Shown here: positions 17,856 through 26,581 of the stretch, piece by piece | How positions within the stretch are numbered: position 1 is the first letter of the stretch | How the letters are laid out: each line of letters starts with the position of its first letter | DNA from: an uncultured Draconibacterium sp. | GTDB lineage: Bacteria; Bacteroidota; Bacteroidia; Bacteroidales; Prolixibacteraceae | Direction of reading: 5' to 3' | Assembly (NCBI RefSeq): GCF_963677155.1 | Contig: NZ_OY781884.1 | Location: 976,001 to 1,040,000, forward strand | Length of the DNA stretch: 64,000 nucleotides | The notes under the pieces: model-generated | The model's database searches: none | Seen by the model: only the letters and a program-made list of their open reading frames with translations | What the model was told of the DNA's origin: nothing | Program-made: the position numbers and the translations under genes

Positions 17856-18893
17856 TTGAGTATGGAAATGTTTAGATTTGGAAATATCGAATATTTATGG
17901 GGATTGCTAATAATTCCGCTGCTGGCAATGTTTTTTGTCTGGTCGCGCATTTCGCGCCGTCGTGCATTAAAAAAGTTTGGCCAGCAGGAAATTCTGGGCC
18001 AACTGATGCCTTACAGCTCAGGCAACCGCCCCGTTGTTAAGTTTATCATTTTAATGCTGGCACTGGCATTCTTTATTGTTGGAATTGCGCGCCCGCAGTT
18101 CGGATCGAAATTAAAAACCGAAAAACGTGAAGGTGTTGAGTTGATGATTGCGCTTGATGTGTCGAACAGTATGATGGCCGAAGATATTCAGCCCAACCGA
18201 TTGGAACGGGCAAAACGTGCCATTTCGCGTTTGATAGATCGTTTAAAAGACGACAAAATCGGGTTAATTGTTTTTGCCGGCGATGCTTACACACAGCTGC
18301 CAATTACCTCCGATTACAATTCAGCAAAACTATTTTTGAATTCGGTAAATACGCAAATTGTTCCGAAACAGGGAACAGCCATTGGCGCAGCCATTGATTT
18401 AGCACGAAAATCGTTTACGCCAAACGGAGAAGCCAACAAGGCAATTGTAATTATCACCGATGGAGAAAACCATGAAGACGACGCACTGGCATCAGCAAAA
18501 GCAGCTTTGGATGAAGGTGCAATTGTGCATACCATTGGAATGGGGCTACCATCAGGATCGCCAATACCGGTATTGCGCAACGGACAAACCGATTACCTGA
18601 AAGACCGCGACGGGAATGTAGTGGTAACAAAACTGAATGAACAAATGCTGGAGCAAATTGCTGCTGCTGGTGGAGGAATTTATGTGCGTGCCAATAATGC
18701 ACAGGTAGGGTTAAATGCCCTGTTCGACGAAATAAACGCAATGGAAAAACAGGAAATGGAAACGCGAACTTATTCGGAGTACGACGACCAGTTCCAGTAC
18801 TTCTTTGCAGTGGGATTGTTTTTGTTGCTACTGGAATTTGTGATTCTTGAACGCAAAAACAAATATTTGAAGCGAATTAAGTTATTTGGATAA
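17856..18893 (+). CDS. batB: VWA-domain membrane protein BatB
   Basis: A 345-residue paralogue of BatA with the same plan: two N-terminal membrane helices, a VWA domain with MIDAS DVSNSM (Asp101, Ser103, Ser105), and a C-terminal helix (FFAVGLFLLLLEFVIL). It comes directly after batA. Two VWA proteins side by side is the normal Bat arrangement. Confidence 0.92.
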   Translation: MSMEMFRFGNIEYLWGLLIIPLLAMFFVWSRISRRRALKKFGQQEILGQLMPYSSGNRPVVKFIILMLALAFFIVGIARPQFGSKLKTEKREGVELMIALDVSNSMMAEDIQPNRLERAKRAISRLIDRLKDDKIGLIVFAGDAYTQLPITSDYNSAKLFLNSVNTQIVPKQGTAIGAAIDLARKSFTPNGEANKAIVIITDGENHEDDALASAKAALDEGAIVHTIGMGLPSGSPIPVLRNGQTDYLKDRDGNVVVTKLNEQMLEQIAAAGGGIYVRANNAQVGLNALFDEINAMEKQEMETRTYSEYDDQFQYFFAVGLFLLLLEFVILERKNKYLKRIKLFG

Positions 18894-18967
18894 CACGTTA
18901 CAGGTTACTAGATGCAGGTTAAAAGTTTGAGAAGAACCTGCAACGTGTAACTTGCAACCTGAAACGA
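18894..18967. repeat. Imperfect inverted repeat between batB and batC
   Basis: CACGTTACAGGTT and GATGCAGGTT on the left are matched by AACCTGCAACGTGTAA and TTGCAACCTG on the right, so the 81-base spacer can fold on itself. The word pattern is the same as in the other intercistronic spacers of this window. Confidence 0.6.
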
Positions 18968-18974
18968 TTTTAAG

Positions 18975-19811
18975 ATGAGACAAATATATTTCATATTATT
19001 TCTATTAACGGTTTCCGGGATTGCTTTCGGGCAAAATGAGCGAAAATTTGTACGCAACGGAAACAAGCTTTTTATGGAAGCCGTGCGCGACACTACCAAA
19101 ATCGATAGCGTAAAATTCAGCAATGCCGAAACAGAATACCGCAAGGCACTGGAAAAACGCCCCGAAGATTTGAAATGGAACTATAACCTGGCCGATGCCT
19201 TGTATAAACAGCAAAAGTTTGAAGATGCCGAAGGTAAATTTTCTGAACTGGCGGAGAAAATGGAAAATCCGAATGAGCGTGCCCGTGTTAACCACAACCT
19301 GGGAAATGCACAGCTGATGCAGGAAAAGCTGGATGAAAGTATTGAGTCGTATAAAAAAGCACTGCGCGAAAATCCCAATGATCCGGAAACAAAATACAAC
19401 CTGGCCTATGCGCAAATGCTAAAAAAGAAAAAAGAACAGCAACAGCAGCAAAATAAAGATCAAAACAAGGATCAGAATAAAGACAATAAGGACAAGAACA
19501 AAGACAAAAACGATCAGAATAAGGACAATCAGGATAAAAACAAAGACCAGAACAAGGACAAAAACGGTCAGAATAAGGACAACCAGGATAAAAACAAAGA
19601 CCAGAACAAGGATCAACAAGATCAGAATAAAGACAATAAGGACAAGAACAAAGACCAGCAGCAACAACAACCTCAGCAAAACAAGATTTCGAAACAGGAT
19701 GCTGAGCAACTGTTACAGGCCTTGCAAAACGATGAACGCGACATTCAGGATAAAGTAAAAAAGGCAAAAGCTGCCAAAGCCAAACGCACGCGATCGGAGA
19801 AAGAATGGTAG
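18975..19811 (+). CDS. batC: TPR protein BatC with a long Asn/Lys/Asp/Gln linker
   Basis: A 278-residue secreted protein: signal peptide (MRQIYFILFLLTVSGIAFG, then QNE), two or three TPR units (about residues 45-150; LKWNYNLADALYKQQKFEDA and ARVNHNLGNAQLMQEKLDES), then a strongly biased stretch of NKDQNKDKN-like repeats (about 155-232) and a basic C-terminus. The linker is coded by repeated DNA at 19440-19680 and so probably varies in length between strains. In the Bat cluster BatC is thought to act with BatB and BatE in the periplasm. Confidence 0.9.
   Translation: MRQIYFILFLLTVSGIAFGQNERKFVRNGNKLFMEAVRDTTKIDSVKFSNAETEYRKALEKRPEDLKWNYNLADALYKQQKFEDAEGKFSELAEKMENPNERARVNHNLGNAQLMQEKLDESIESYKKALRENPNDPETKYNLAYAQMLKKKKEQQQQQNKDQNKDQNKDNKDKNKDKNDQNKDNQDKNKDQNKDKNGQNKDNQDKNKDQNKDQQDQNKDNKDKNKDQQQQQPQQNKISKQDAEQLLQALQNDERDIQDKVKKAKAAKAKRTRSEKEW
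19440..19680 (+). repeat. Coding tandem repeat in batC
   Basis: Units such as AATAAAGATCAAAACAAGGA, GACAAGAACAAAGAC and AATCAGGATAAAAACAAAGA recur in frame and code for Asn-Lys-Asp-Gln/Lys runs. It is coding, AAA/AAC/GAT-rich and prone to slippage. Confidence 0.8.
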
Positions 19812-19915
19812 AGGAAACGATGAAGGATTAAGGATAAAAGATTAATTCTTAAGGATTAATCGGATACAAAAAGAAGCAATTGAACAAAAACAATAATTTT
19901 GTAGGCTTTAATACA

Positions 19916-21742
19916 ATGATGAAGAAACTAGTAATATATATTTTTCTTATTTGCGCGGCAATTGCAGCCCGGGCCGAACAAACCCGTTTTACCATGTCGG
20001 CACCAAGTGCCGTTGAGATGGGACAACAATTCAGGCTGAGCTTCCAACTAAATGCCAGAGGAACAAACTTACAGCTTCCTCCTGGATTAAACGACAATTT
20101 CCAGATTTTAATGGGACCAAGCACCAGTCAATCAATAAGTTCATCAACCATTAACGGGAAAACAACTTCGGAGGTAACTTTTTCCTACACATACATTCTT
20201 CGGCCCAAATCTGAAGGAACTTTCGAAATCCGCCCGGCATCAATCGAGGTAAGCGGGAAAGTTTTCGAATCCAATTCCGTGTCTATTCAGGTGGTAAAAG
20301 CACAATCGCAGCCCAGCCAATCACAGGCCGGAGCAGCCCAGCCACAACAGGGTACTGCGCAAAATGTAGAGCTCGACAAAGACAACCTTTTTGTGCGTGT
20401 TGATTTAAGCAAACGAAACGTTTATCGTGGCGAGCAAATTATTGCCACTGTAAAATTGTATGTAAATCCTAATATTCCGGTTCATGGTTTTGATGAAGTA
20501 AACTTACCGACTTACGAAGGTTTTTACACTCAGGACATTGACATTCCGCAGCAGATAAATTTCACCCGCGAGGTGTACAACGATAAAATTTACCAGGTTG
20601 GAACACTGAAAAAGACCATCCTTTTCCCACAACAAAACGGACGATTGACAATCAAGCCGTTTAGCATGGCGCTGTTAATTCGTCAGCGTGCGAAAGCACG
20701 TAGTTTTTTCGATGACTTTTTTGATAATTACCGAACTGTTAAAGCACGCGTTACCAGTGATGCGGTTGCAGTGAATGTAAAAGACCTGCCAACCGAACCA
20801 GCCAACTTTATGGGCGGTGTGGGTAATTTTAATGTATCATCTGAAATTAGTAGTACCAATGTAACTACCAACGATGCAGTTACCCTTACCATGAAAATCA
20901 CCGGTAACGGAAATATTCGGTTAATACGTTCTCCAGAACTGGAATTGCCAAGTGATTTTGAAGTGTACGACCCTCGCGCAACCGATAATGTACAAACCAA
21001 CGACAACGGTGTTTCGGGAACAAAAACCATCGAGTACCTCTTCCAGCCGCGTTTTGAGGGCGACTATGAAATCCCGCCGATCAAGTTTGCGTACTTTAAT
21101 CCTTCAACAGGAAAGTATGTTACCAAATCAACCGATGCTTACACGCTGCATGTTGAAAAAGGAACTGAAGAACAATCAACAACGGTGATCAGCTCGCGCC
21201 GCAAAGAAGACCTGCAGCTGATCGGACAGGATATTCGCTTCATCAAGCAGGGAAAACCAATGTTGCAGGTGAAAGGATATACGTTCTACGGAAGTACGAT
21301 CTTCTATTTGATTTACCTGATTAGTGCGGTGTTATTTGTAGTACTGTATTTTGTGTACCGCAAAAAGGCCCGCGAAAATGCCAACATAGCACTGGTACGA
21401 AATAAAAAAGCCAACCGCGTAGCAATAAAACGTTTGAAAGCTGCCGCCGGCTATATGAAACAAAACAACAACGAAGCATTCCACGAAGCAATTTTAAAAG
21501 CTTTCTGGGGCTATTTAAGCGATAAACTGGGTATTCCGGTGGCCGACCTGAACCGCGAAACTGCAGTGGCAAAACTGCAGGACAGAAATGTTGCCGAAGA
21601 GGTAATTAAAGACTTTGAAGATGTGGTTGACCAGTGCGAATTTGCTCGTTATGCTCCTTCCGGAGGCTCAGAAGCACGCCATGATTTGTATAAGAAGGCT
21701 GAGACGACAATGAGCCGTTTTGAAAAACAAATTAAACGCTAG
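19916..21742 (+). CDS. batD: BatD protein
   Basis: A 608-residue membrane-anchored protein. I chose the ATG at 19916 because MMKKLVIYIFLICAAIAARA is a proper signal peptide; the open frame extends 12 codons upstream to a TTG that is not needed. Several beta-sandwich repeats follow (GTFEIRPASIEVSGK, then GDYEIPPIKFAYFNPSTGKY), with an Ala/Gln-rich linker near residue 140, a late membrane helix (IFYLIYLISAVLFVVLYFVY) and a cytoplasmic domain with FHEAILKAFWGYLSDKLGIP. The order and fold match BatD of the aerotolerance operon. Confidence 0.9.
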   Translation: MMKKLVIYIFLICAAIAARAEQTRFTMSAPSAVEMGQQFRLSFQLNARGTNLQLPPGLNDNFQILMGPSTSQSISSSTINGKTTSEVTFSYTYILRPKSEGTFEIRPASIEVSGKVFESNSVSIQVVKAQSQPSQSQAGAAQPQQGTAQNVELDKDNLFVRVDLSKRNVYRGEQIIATVKLYVNPNIPVHGFDEVNLPTYEGFYTQDIDIPQQINFTREVYNDKIYQVGTLKKTILFPQQNGRLTIKPFSMALLIRQRAKARSFFDDFFDNYRTVKARVTSDAVAVNVKDLPTEPANFMGGVGNFNVSSEISSTNVTTNDAVTLTMKITGNGNIRLIRSPELELPSDFEVYDPRATDNVQTNDNGVSGTKTIEYLFQPRFEGDYEIPPIKFAYFNPSTGKYVTKSTDAYTLHVEKGTEEQSTTVISSRRKEDLQLIGQDIRFIKQGKPMLQVKGYTFYGSTIFYLIYLISAVLFVVLYFVYRKKARENANIALVRNKKANRVAIKRLKAAAGYMKQNNNEAFHEAILKAFWGYLSDKLGIPVADLNRETAVAKLQDRNVAEEVIKDFEDVVDQCEFARYAPSGGSEARHDLYKKAETTMSRFEKQIKR

Positions 21743-21746
21743 AACA

Positions 21747-22502
21747 ATGAAAAGAATTTTAATATTCATACTACTTATAGCTCCTATTTTTGTTTTCGCA
21801 CAGGAAACAAACGAGCAACTTTGGGAGAAAGCCAATGCTTTTTATACCACCGAAGAATACCAGCAAGCCGTATCCACTTACGAGCAAATTTTAGCTACCG
21901 GAGAAGAATCGGCGAAAGTATATTTCAACCTGGGAAATGCCTATTTTAAAACCGGCGACATTAACAACGCCATTTTAAATTACGAACGCGCCAAAGTACT
22001 GGCACCAAACGACGAAGACATTGCTTTCAACCTTCAGGTTGCCAACCAGTATGTGGTTACACAAATCGAAGAATTACCAAAACCGTTTTACCTCCGTTGG
22101 AAAAACTCGGTGATTAACAAATACCCAACCGACACCTGGGCCTACATCAGTATTAGCACTTTTGTGCTGTTTTTATTGCTACTGGGTGCATTCTTATTCA
22201 GTAAAACAGTTGCAGTAAAACGCATTTCATTCTGGATCGGCATCTTCTCGGTTCTTTTCTCGGCATTTGCATTTTCACATGCAGCACAACAAAAAGCCAG
22301 AATCAATAACCGGAACACAGCCATTGTATTTTGCCCACGTGTAACAGTAAAAAGTTCGCCTAGCGAAACCGGCACCGATCTCTTTCTGATCTACGAAGGT
22401 TTAAAACTGGAAATTACCGATCAGCTGGACAGCTGGACAGAAATAAAACTGGCCGACGGAAACCAGGGATGGCTGCCCGATTCGTGTATCGAGAGGATTT
22501 AA
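21747..22502 (+). CDS. batE: BatE: TPR and SH3-like membrane protein
   Basis: A 251-residue protein starting at 21747 with a signal peptide (MKRILIFILLIAPIFVFAQ), then TPR units (EEYQQAVSTYEQILATG; AKVYFNLGNAYFKTGDINNA), two membrane helices in the middle (TWAYISISTFVLFLLLLGAF and a second) and a C-terminal bacterial SH3 domain (VTVKSSPSETGTDLFLIYEG, ending NQGWLPDSCIERI). The SH3 part suggests contact with peptidoglycan or a partner. It is the last Bat gene. The following 260 bases, up to the carotenoid operon, show no gene. Confidence 0.9.
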   Translation: MKRILIFILLIAPIFVFAQETNEQLWEKANAFYTTEEYQQAVSTYEQILATGEESAKVYFNLGNAYFKTGDINNAILNYERAKVLAPNDEDIAFNLQVANQYVVTQIEELPKPFYLRWKNSVINKYPTDTWAYISISTFVLFLLLLGAFLFSKTVAVKRISFWIGIFSVLFSAFAFSHAAQQKARINNRNTAIVFCPRVTVKSSPSETGTDLFLIYEGLKLEITDQLDSWTEIKLADGNQGWLPDSCIERI

Positions 22503-22762
22503 CCATTCGCCTTTCTTCCTATCCCCCACTTCTTTAACGTATCAGGAATTAAACAAAACAGTATTATTCTGCGTTGTTTAATTACGAGTAATACGCATAT
22601 ACTTTATTTTGTAAAAGTCCCTAACTAATCAAACTATTGAGATTTTAGTGCATTGATTTTTTATTAGCCGTCTGAGTTCCGCATTAAAACAACTCTGATT
22701 TTTAGCTAATTTCAAATCAAACTTATATTAATAGCAACAGTGGGAATAAACATGAAACCAGA

Positions 22763-23605
22763 ATGTATATGAAATTGTATAACGCCTGTTCAATAAAGGT
22801 CTCGAAAGTTGTAACATCCAGTTACAGCACCTCTTTTTCGTATGCAACCAGTTTGTTGCAGAAACAGCATCGCGATGCTATTTACAGCATTTACGGCTTT
22901 GTTCGTTTGGCCGATGAGATTGTGGACACTTTTCATGATAACGACAAAGCCTATCTGCTCAATAAATTCGAAGAAGATTTTAAAGATGCCATGAAACGTG
23001 GAATTAGTCTAAATCCGGTTTTGCAGGCATTTCAGTACACTGTTAAGAAATATAATATCTCACTGAATCATGTTGATGCATTTCTTACTAGCATGAGATA
23101 CGATCTTGAAAAAAAAGAATACAAAACAAAACTTGAGGCCGACCAATATATTTATGGCTCAGCTGATGTAGTTGGATTAATGTGTTTGAAAGTATTTTGC
23201 GACGGTGATCAGGAAAAATTCGACGAGTTAGTAACACCTGCAATGAAACTGGGATCAGCTTTTCAGAAAGTCAATTTTTTGCGCGACCTGCGTGAAGACA
23301 CCGAAACTTTGGGCCGGAATTATTTCTCGGAATTGAACAACAAAGATTTTTGCGATAAAGAAAAGAAACGCATAATAAAAGATATTGAAGCCGATTTTGA
23401 AGCTGCCTACAAAGGCATAAAGAAGCTGCCCGGGAAATCGAAACTCGCTGTTTTGCTGGCTTATTATTATTACCGAGTACTACTTAACAAGTTAAAAGAA
23501 ACTCCTGCCTCGGTAATTATGCAAAATCGTGTGCGAATTCCAAACTATAAAAAAATGCTGATCATGGTAAAAGCAAAAACACTCTATAATCTAGGACTCG
23601 TATGA
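22763..23605 (+). CDS. crtB: Phytoene synthase
   Basis: A 280-residue squalene/phytoene synthase. Both Asp-rich Mg-diphosphate motifs are present: DEIVD at residues 51-55 and DLRED at 175-179 (NFLRDLREDTETLGRNYFSE). It condenses two geranylgeranyl diphosphates to phytoene, the first step specific to carotenoids. It opens the operon; its stop overlaps idi by 4 bases (ATGA). A start two codons later (Met3) is equally possible. Confidence 0.94.
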   Translation: MYMKLYNACSIKVSKVVTSSYSTSFSYATSLLQKQHRDAIYSIYGFVRLADEIVDTFHDNDKAYLLNKFEEDFKDAMKRGISLNPVLQAFQYTVKKYNISLNHVDAFLTSMRYDLEKKEYKTKLEADQYIYGSADVVGLMCLKVFCDGDQEKFDELVTPAMKLGSAFQKVNFLRDLREDTETLGRNYFSELNNKDFCDKEKKRIIKDIEADFEAAYKGIKKLPGKSKLAVLLAYYYYRVLLNKLKETPASVIMQNRVRIPNYKKMLIMVKAKTLYNLGLV

Positions 23606-24138
23606 CGGACAACAAAAAAATAGATAAAGTTATCCTGGTCGACAAAAACGACAAGGTTCTTGGAGAAATGGAAAAGATGGAGGCGCACGTAAAAGGGCTG
23701 CTCCACCGTGCCATTTCTGTTTTTATAGTCAATTCGAAAGGTGAATGGCTGATTCACCAGCGGGCATTTAATAAATACCATTCCAACGGGCTTTGGACCA
23801 ACACTTGTTGTAGTCACCCCTACCCTGAAGAAACCAGCGTTGATGCAGCCAACCGCAGATTAATGGAAGAGATGGGTATGAAAGCTCCCTTGCAGGAAAT
23901 ATTCGCGTTTACCTACAAAGAAGAATTGGACAACCAGCTTACTGAACACGAACTAGACCGTGTTTTTATTGGATTTAGCGATGAAAAGCCACAACCCAAT
24001 GCCGATGAAGTTTCAAATTGGAAATACATCGACTTCGGGGAATTGAAAAAAGATATAAAGAACAATCCGCAGAATTATACCGTATGGTTTAAAAAGATAT
24101 ATAAACGAGTGGAAGAACATTTAAACGTAAAAACGTGA
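23602..24138 (+). CDS. idi: Isopentenyl-diphosphate delta-isomerase, type 1
   Basis: A 178-residue Nudix-fold isomerase. The type 1 signatures are TNTCCSHP with the active-site Cys and metal His, and the Nudix-like RRLMEEMGM helix. It interconverts IPP and DMAPP and supplies the allylic starter for the C40 backbone. It overlaps crtB by 4 bases and crtZ by 4 bases, so the three genes are probably translationally coupled. Confidence 0.95.
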   Translation: MTDNKKIDKVILVDKNDKVLGEMEKMEAHVKGLLHRAISVFIVNSKGEWLIHQRAFNKYHSNGLWTNTCCSHPYPEETSVDAANRRLMEEMGMKAPLQEIFAFTYKEELDNQLTEHELDRVFIGFSDEKPQPNADEVSNWKYIDFGELKKDIKNNPQNYTVWFKKIYKRVEEHLNVKT

Positions 24139-24608
24139 ATATACTAATTGCCATAGCAGCCTTTTGTTTTATGGAATTTGTGGCCTGGTCGAACCATAAA
24201 TTTGTTATGCATGGCTTTTTATGGAAATGGCACCGCGATCATCATGTGAACGACCACAAAAAAAATGCACCCCAAACTGAATTCTACAAACCCGGTTTTG
24301 AAAAGAACGATTATTTTTTTCTGGTGTATGCCATACCGGCAATCGTTGTTCTAATCATTGGTTTCTTTTTCAATATTTCAGCATTAATTGCACTGGGTAT
24401 TGGCATTAGTTTGTACGGACTCACCTATTTTGCCATTCACGACGTAATGATACACCAACGACTCAACATTCCGTTTTTAACCAACACAAAAAATAAATAC
24501 CTCAAGGCAGTGCGCGAGGCACACCTGGCACACCATCGGGGAAAAAACATCCGCGATTTCGACAACTATGGATTACTAATCTTTCAATCTCGCTTTTTAA
24601 AGAAATAA
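24135..24608 (+). CDS. crtZ: Beta-carotene 3-hydroxylase
   Basis: A 157-residue di-iron membrane hydroxylase of the CrtZ/fatty acid hydroxylase superfamily. The histidine clusters are visible: HKFVMHGFLWKWHRDHH near the N-terminus, then HDVMIHQRL and HLAHHRG. It adds 3-hydroxyl groups to beta-ionone rings. The start is a GTG at 24135, overlapping the idi stop (GTGA), which fits coupled translation. Confidence 0.93.
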   Translation: MNILIAIAAFCFMEFVAWSNHKFVMHGFLWKWHRDHHVNDHKKNAPQTEFYKPGFEKNDYFFLVYAIPAIVVLIIGFFFNISALIALGIGISLYGLTYFAIHDVMIHQRLNIPFLTNTKNKYLKAVREAHLAHHRGKNIRDFDNYGLLIFQSRFLKK

Positions 24609-25295
24609 ATGTCATTATACTTTATACTACTTACGGTCTCAGGCGCAGTGCCCTTGCTACTCAGTTTCGATAAACGACTGCAGTTTTACAAACAATGGAA
24701 ATATGTTTTTCCGTCCATTTTGTTGGTGGCTTTGGTGTATATAATTTTCGATGTGAATTTCACAAACCAAGGCATTTGGGGCTTCAACCCGAAATATCTT
24801 TCCGGCATTTATTTATTTACGCTTCCATTGGAGGAAATTCTGTTCTTTATTGTTATTCCTTATGCCAGCATTTTCCTGCACGAATCTATCCGCGAATATT
24901 TTCCAAAGCTGGAAATACCAAAATCGTTGAATAAAGGATTGCTCATTGCTCTTATTCTAGTAAGCTTGTTGATCGCAGTTTTTAACGCCGATAAAAGTTA
25001 CACGTTTTACATTTCGCAGAAGCTGGCAATTGCCTTGCTACTTGTTTTACTTTTAAGAAGCAGAATAACGCGTTCGTTTTTTATCACTTTCGGAATAATT
25101 CTTATTCCCTTTTTAATCGTGAATGGAATTTTAACCGGATCATTTATCGAAGGAGAAGTGGTTTGGTACAAAAACACCGAAAACCTGGAAGTAAGGATTT
25201 TTACTATTCCCATTGAAGATTTTGCTTATGCTTTTAGCATGATTCTCTATAATCTTTTGCTGATTGAACAACTAAAAAAAATCGTGGCAAAATGA
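24609..25295 (+). CDS. crtYcd: Lycopene cyclase, CrtYcd-type fused domains
   Basis: A 228-residue integral membrane protein with about six or seven helices and two similar halves. The first has the diagnostic LPLEEILFF and the second PIEDFAYAF, the paired signature of the CrtYc/CrtYd (CarR-like) lycopene cyclases, here fused in one chain. It forms beta-ionone ends from lycopene without FAD, unlike CrtY/CrtL. It follows the crtZ stop directly and overlaps the next gene by 4 bases. Confidence 0.9.
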   Translation: MSLYFILLTVSGAVPLLLSFDKRLQFYKQWKYVFPSILLVALVYIIFDVNFTNQGIWGFNPKYLSGIYLFTLPLEEILFFIVIPYASIFLHESIREYFPKLEIPKSLNKGLLIALILVSLLIAVFNADKSYTFYISQKLAIALLLVLLLRSRITRSFFITFGIILIPFLIVNGILTGSFIEGEVVWYKNTENLEVRIFTIPIEDFAYAFSMILYNLLLIEQLKKIVAK

Positions 25296-25954
25296 GCAGC
25301 ATAAAACATATCGCAATTTCAATGCAGACAAACTACCGGTATGTGGTACTTTTTCTGATCATTTTTTATGCGGTAGGCTTGGCAGGACTTTACATACCGG
25401 CTACCCGCCCGTTTTTTGTGCATCTAACACCATTTGCATTGCTACTGAGCAGCCTGATTGTGGCCTTGTTTCACAACAATTTTTCAGCGAAAACAATACT
25501 GATCTTTATATTTATTTACGCGGCAAGTTTTGTTGTTGAGCTAATTGGTGTAAATACCGGAAGTATTTTTGGGAACTACACCTATGGACACGGATTAGGT
25601 CCAAAACTATTTAACACACCACTTATAATCGGACTAAACTGGCTGTTGCTGGTTTATGTCTCCAACTCGGTAATGCAACGAACCGATTGGAACCCGATAG
25701 TAAAAGTTTTTGGGGCGTCCTTTCTACTGCTCGCCTACGATGTGCTTCTTGAACAAGTAGCGCCTCTATTAGCGATGTGGACTTTTAGTGAATCCACAGT
25801 ACCGATACAAAATTATGTAGCCTGGTTTCTTTTGGCTTTGCTTTTTTCGTTGGTTATCAACCTTCTGGAAATAAATACAAAAAACAGGATAGCACCAATC
25901 GTTTTTGGAATTCAGGCTTTATTTTTTGCATCGTTAATCTTAACTTTAAACTAA
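25292..25954 (+). CDS. cruF: Carotenoid biosynthesis membrane protein, CruF-like (carotenoid 1,2-hydratase)
   Basis: A 220-residue membrane protein of the Caroten_synth (DUF422) family with about seven helices; the conserved core is FVVELIGVNTGSIFGNYTYG followed by LLAYDVLLEQVAP. CruF hydrates the psi end of gamma-carotene-type pigments, giving a 1'-hydroxyl. Its presence with a cyclase suggests a monocyclic product. Substrate assignment is inference; some family members are unassigned. Overlaps its neighbour by 4 bases. Confidence 0.82.
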   Translation: MSSIKHIAISMQTNYRYVVLFLIIFYAVGLAGLYIPATRPFFVHLTPFALLLSSLIVALFHNNFSAKTILIFIFIYAASFVVELIGVNTGSIFGNYTYGHGLGPKLFNTPLIIGLNWLLLVYVSNSVMQRTDWNPIVKVFGASFLLLAYDVLLEQVAPLLAMWTFSESTVPIQNYVAWFLLALLFSLVINLLEINTKNRIAPIVFGIQALFFASLILTLN

Positions 25955-25958
25955 AACA

Positions 25959-26579
25959 TTGATTATAAAAGCTAAACATCACTTTTTTCTCGATCCGTTT
26001 TTCAGACACTATGTAATCTGGAAAATGAAACGACACTTTCAGTCGTTTTCCATTAATGGCGAAATACTAGACAGTGGATTGCCAATTCTTTTAATCTGTA
26101 ATCACGTAAGTTGGTGGGATGGCATCTGGACGTTATATACAAATCAGCAACTGTTTAAACGCAAATACCATTTTATGATGTTGGAAGAAGAGCTCCGAAA
26201 AAACTGGTTTTTCGAATATACCGGTGGCTTTTCTATCAAAAAAGAATCTAAATCGATAATAGAAACACTTGATTACACGGCAGAACTACTTTCCGATAAA
26301 AACAACCTCATATTGATGTTTCCACAGGGAAATATCAAAAGCATCTACCAGAACAAATTTGTTTTCGAGAAGGGAATTGAAAAGATTTTGCAGCGAACAA
26401 AAAATGATATTCAGATCATTTTCCAGGCCAACCTCATCGACTATTTTGCCGATGCGAAACCCAATGCTTTTTTTAACCTGCACCACTACACCGGTGCATG
26501 GAATGGTACTGAAATTGAAAATGCATACAACACTTTCTACAATAAGTGCCTGAAACAACAAGCTAAAAAAGAAATTTAA
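25959..26579 (+). CDS. PlsC-type acyltransferase of the carotenoid operon
   Basis: A 206-residue acyltransferase of the PlsC superfamily. The catalytic H-x4-D is NHVSWWDG (around residue 48), and the glycerophosphate-like block MFPQGNIKS follows. In carotenoid operons such an enzyme (CruD-type) acylates the sugar of a carotenoid glycoside; that role fits the adjoining glycosyltransferase but is inference. The start appears to be a TTG at 25959, since no ATG lies near. Confidence 0.75.
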   Translation: MIIKAKHHFFLDPFFRHYVIWKMKRHFQSFSINGEILDSGLPILLICNHVSWWDGIWTLYTNQQLFKRKYHFMMLEEELRKNWFFEYTGGFSIKKESKSIIETLDYTAELLSDKNNLILMFPQGNIKSIYQNKFVFEKGIEKILQRTKNDIQIIFQANLIDYFADAKPNAFFNLHHYTGAWNGTEIENAYNTFYNKCLKQQAKKEI

Positions 26580-26581
26580 CG

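Noticed and set aside
19419-19767. Minus-strand ORFs rich in Leu, Val and Ile opposite batC
   Set aside because: They are mirror images of the NKD repeat in batC; the apparent membrane protein is an artefact of the repeated codons.
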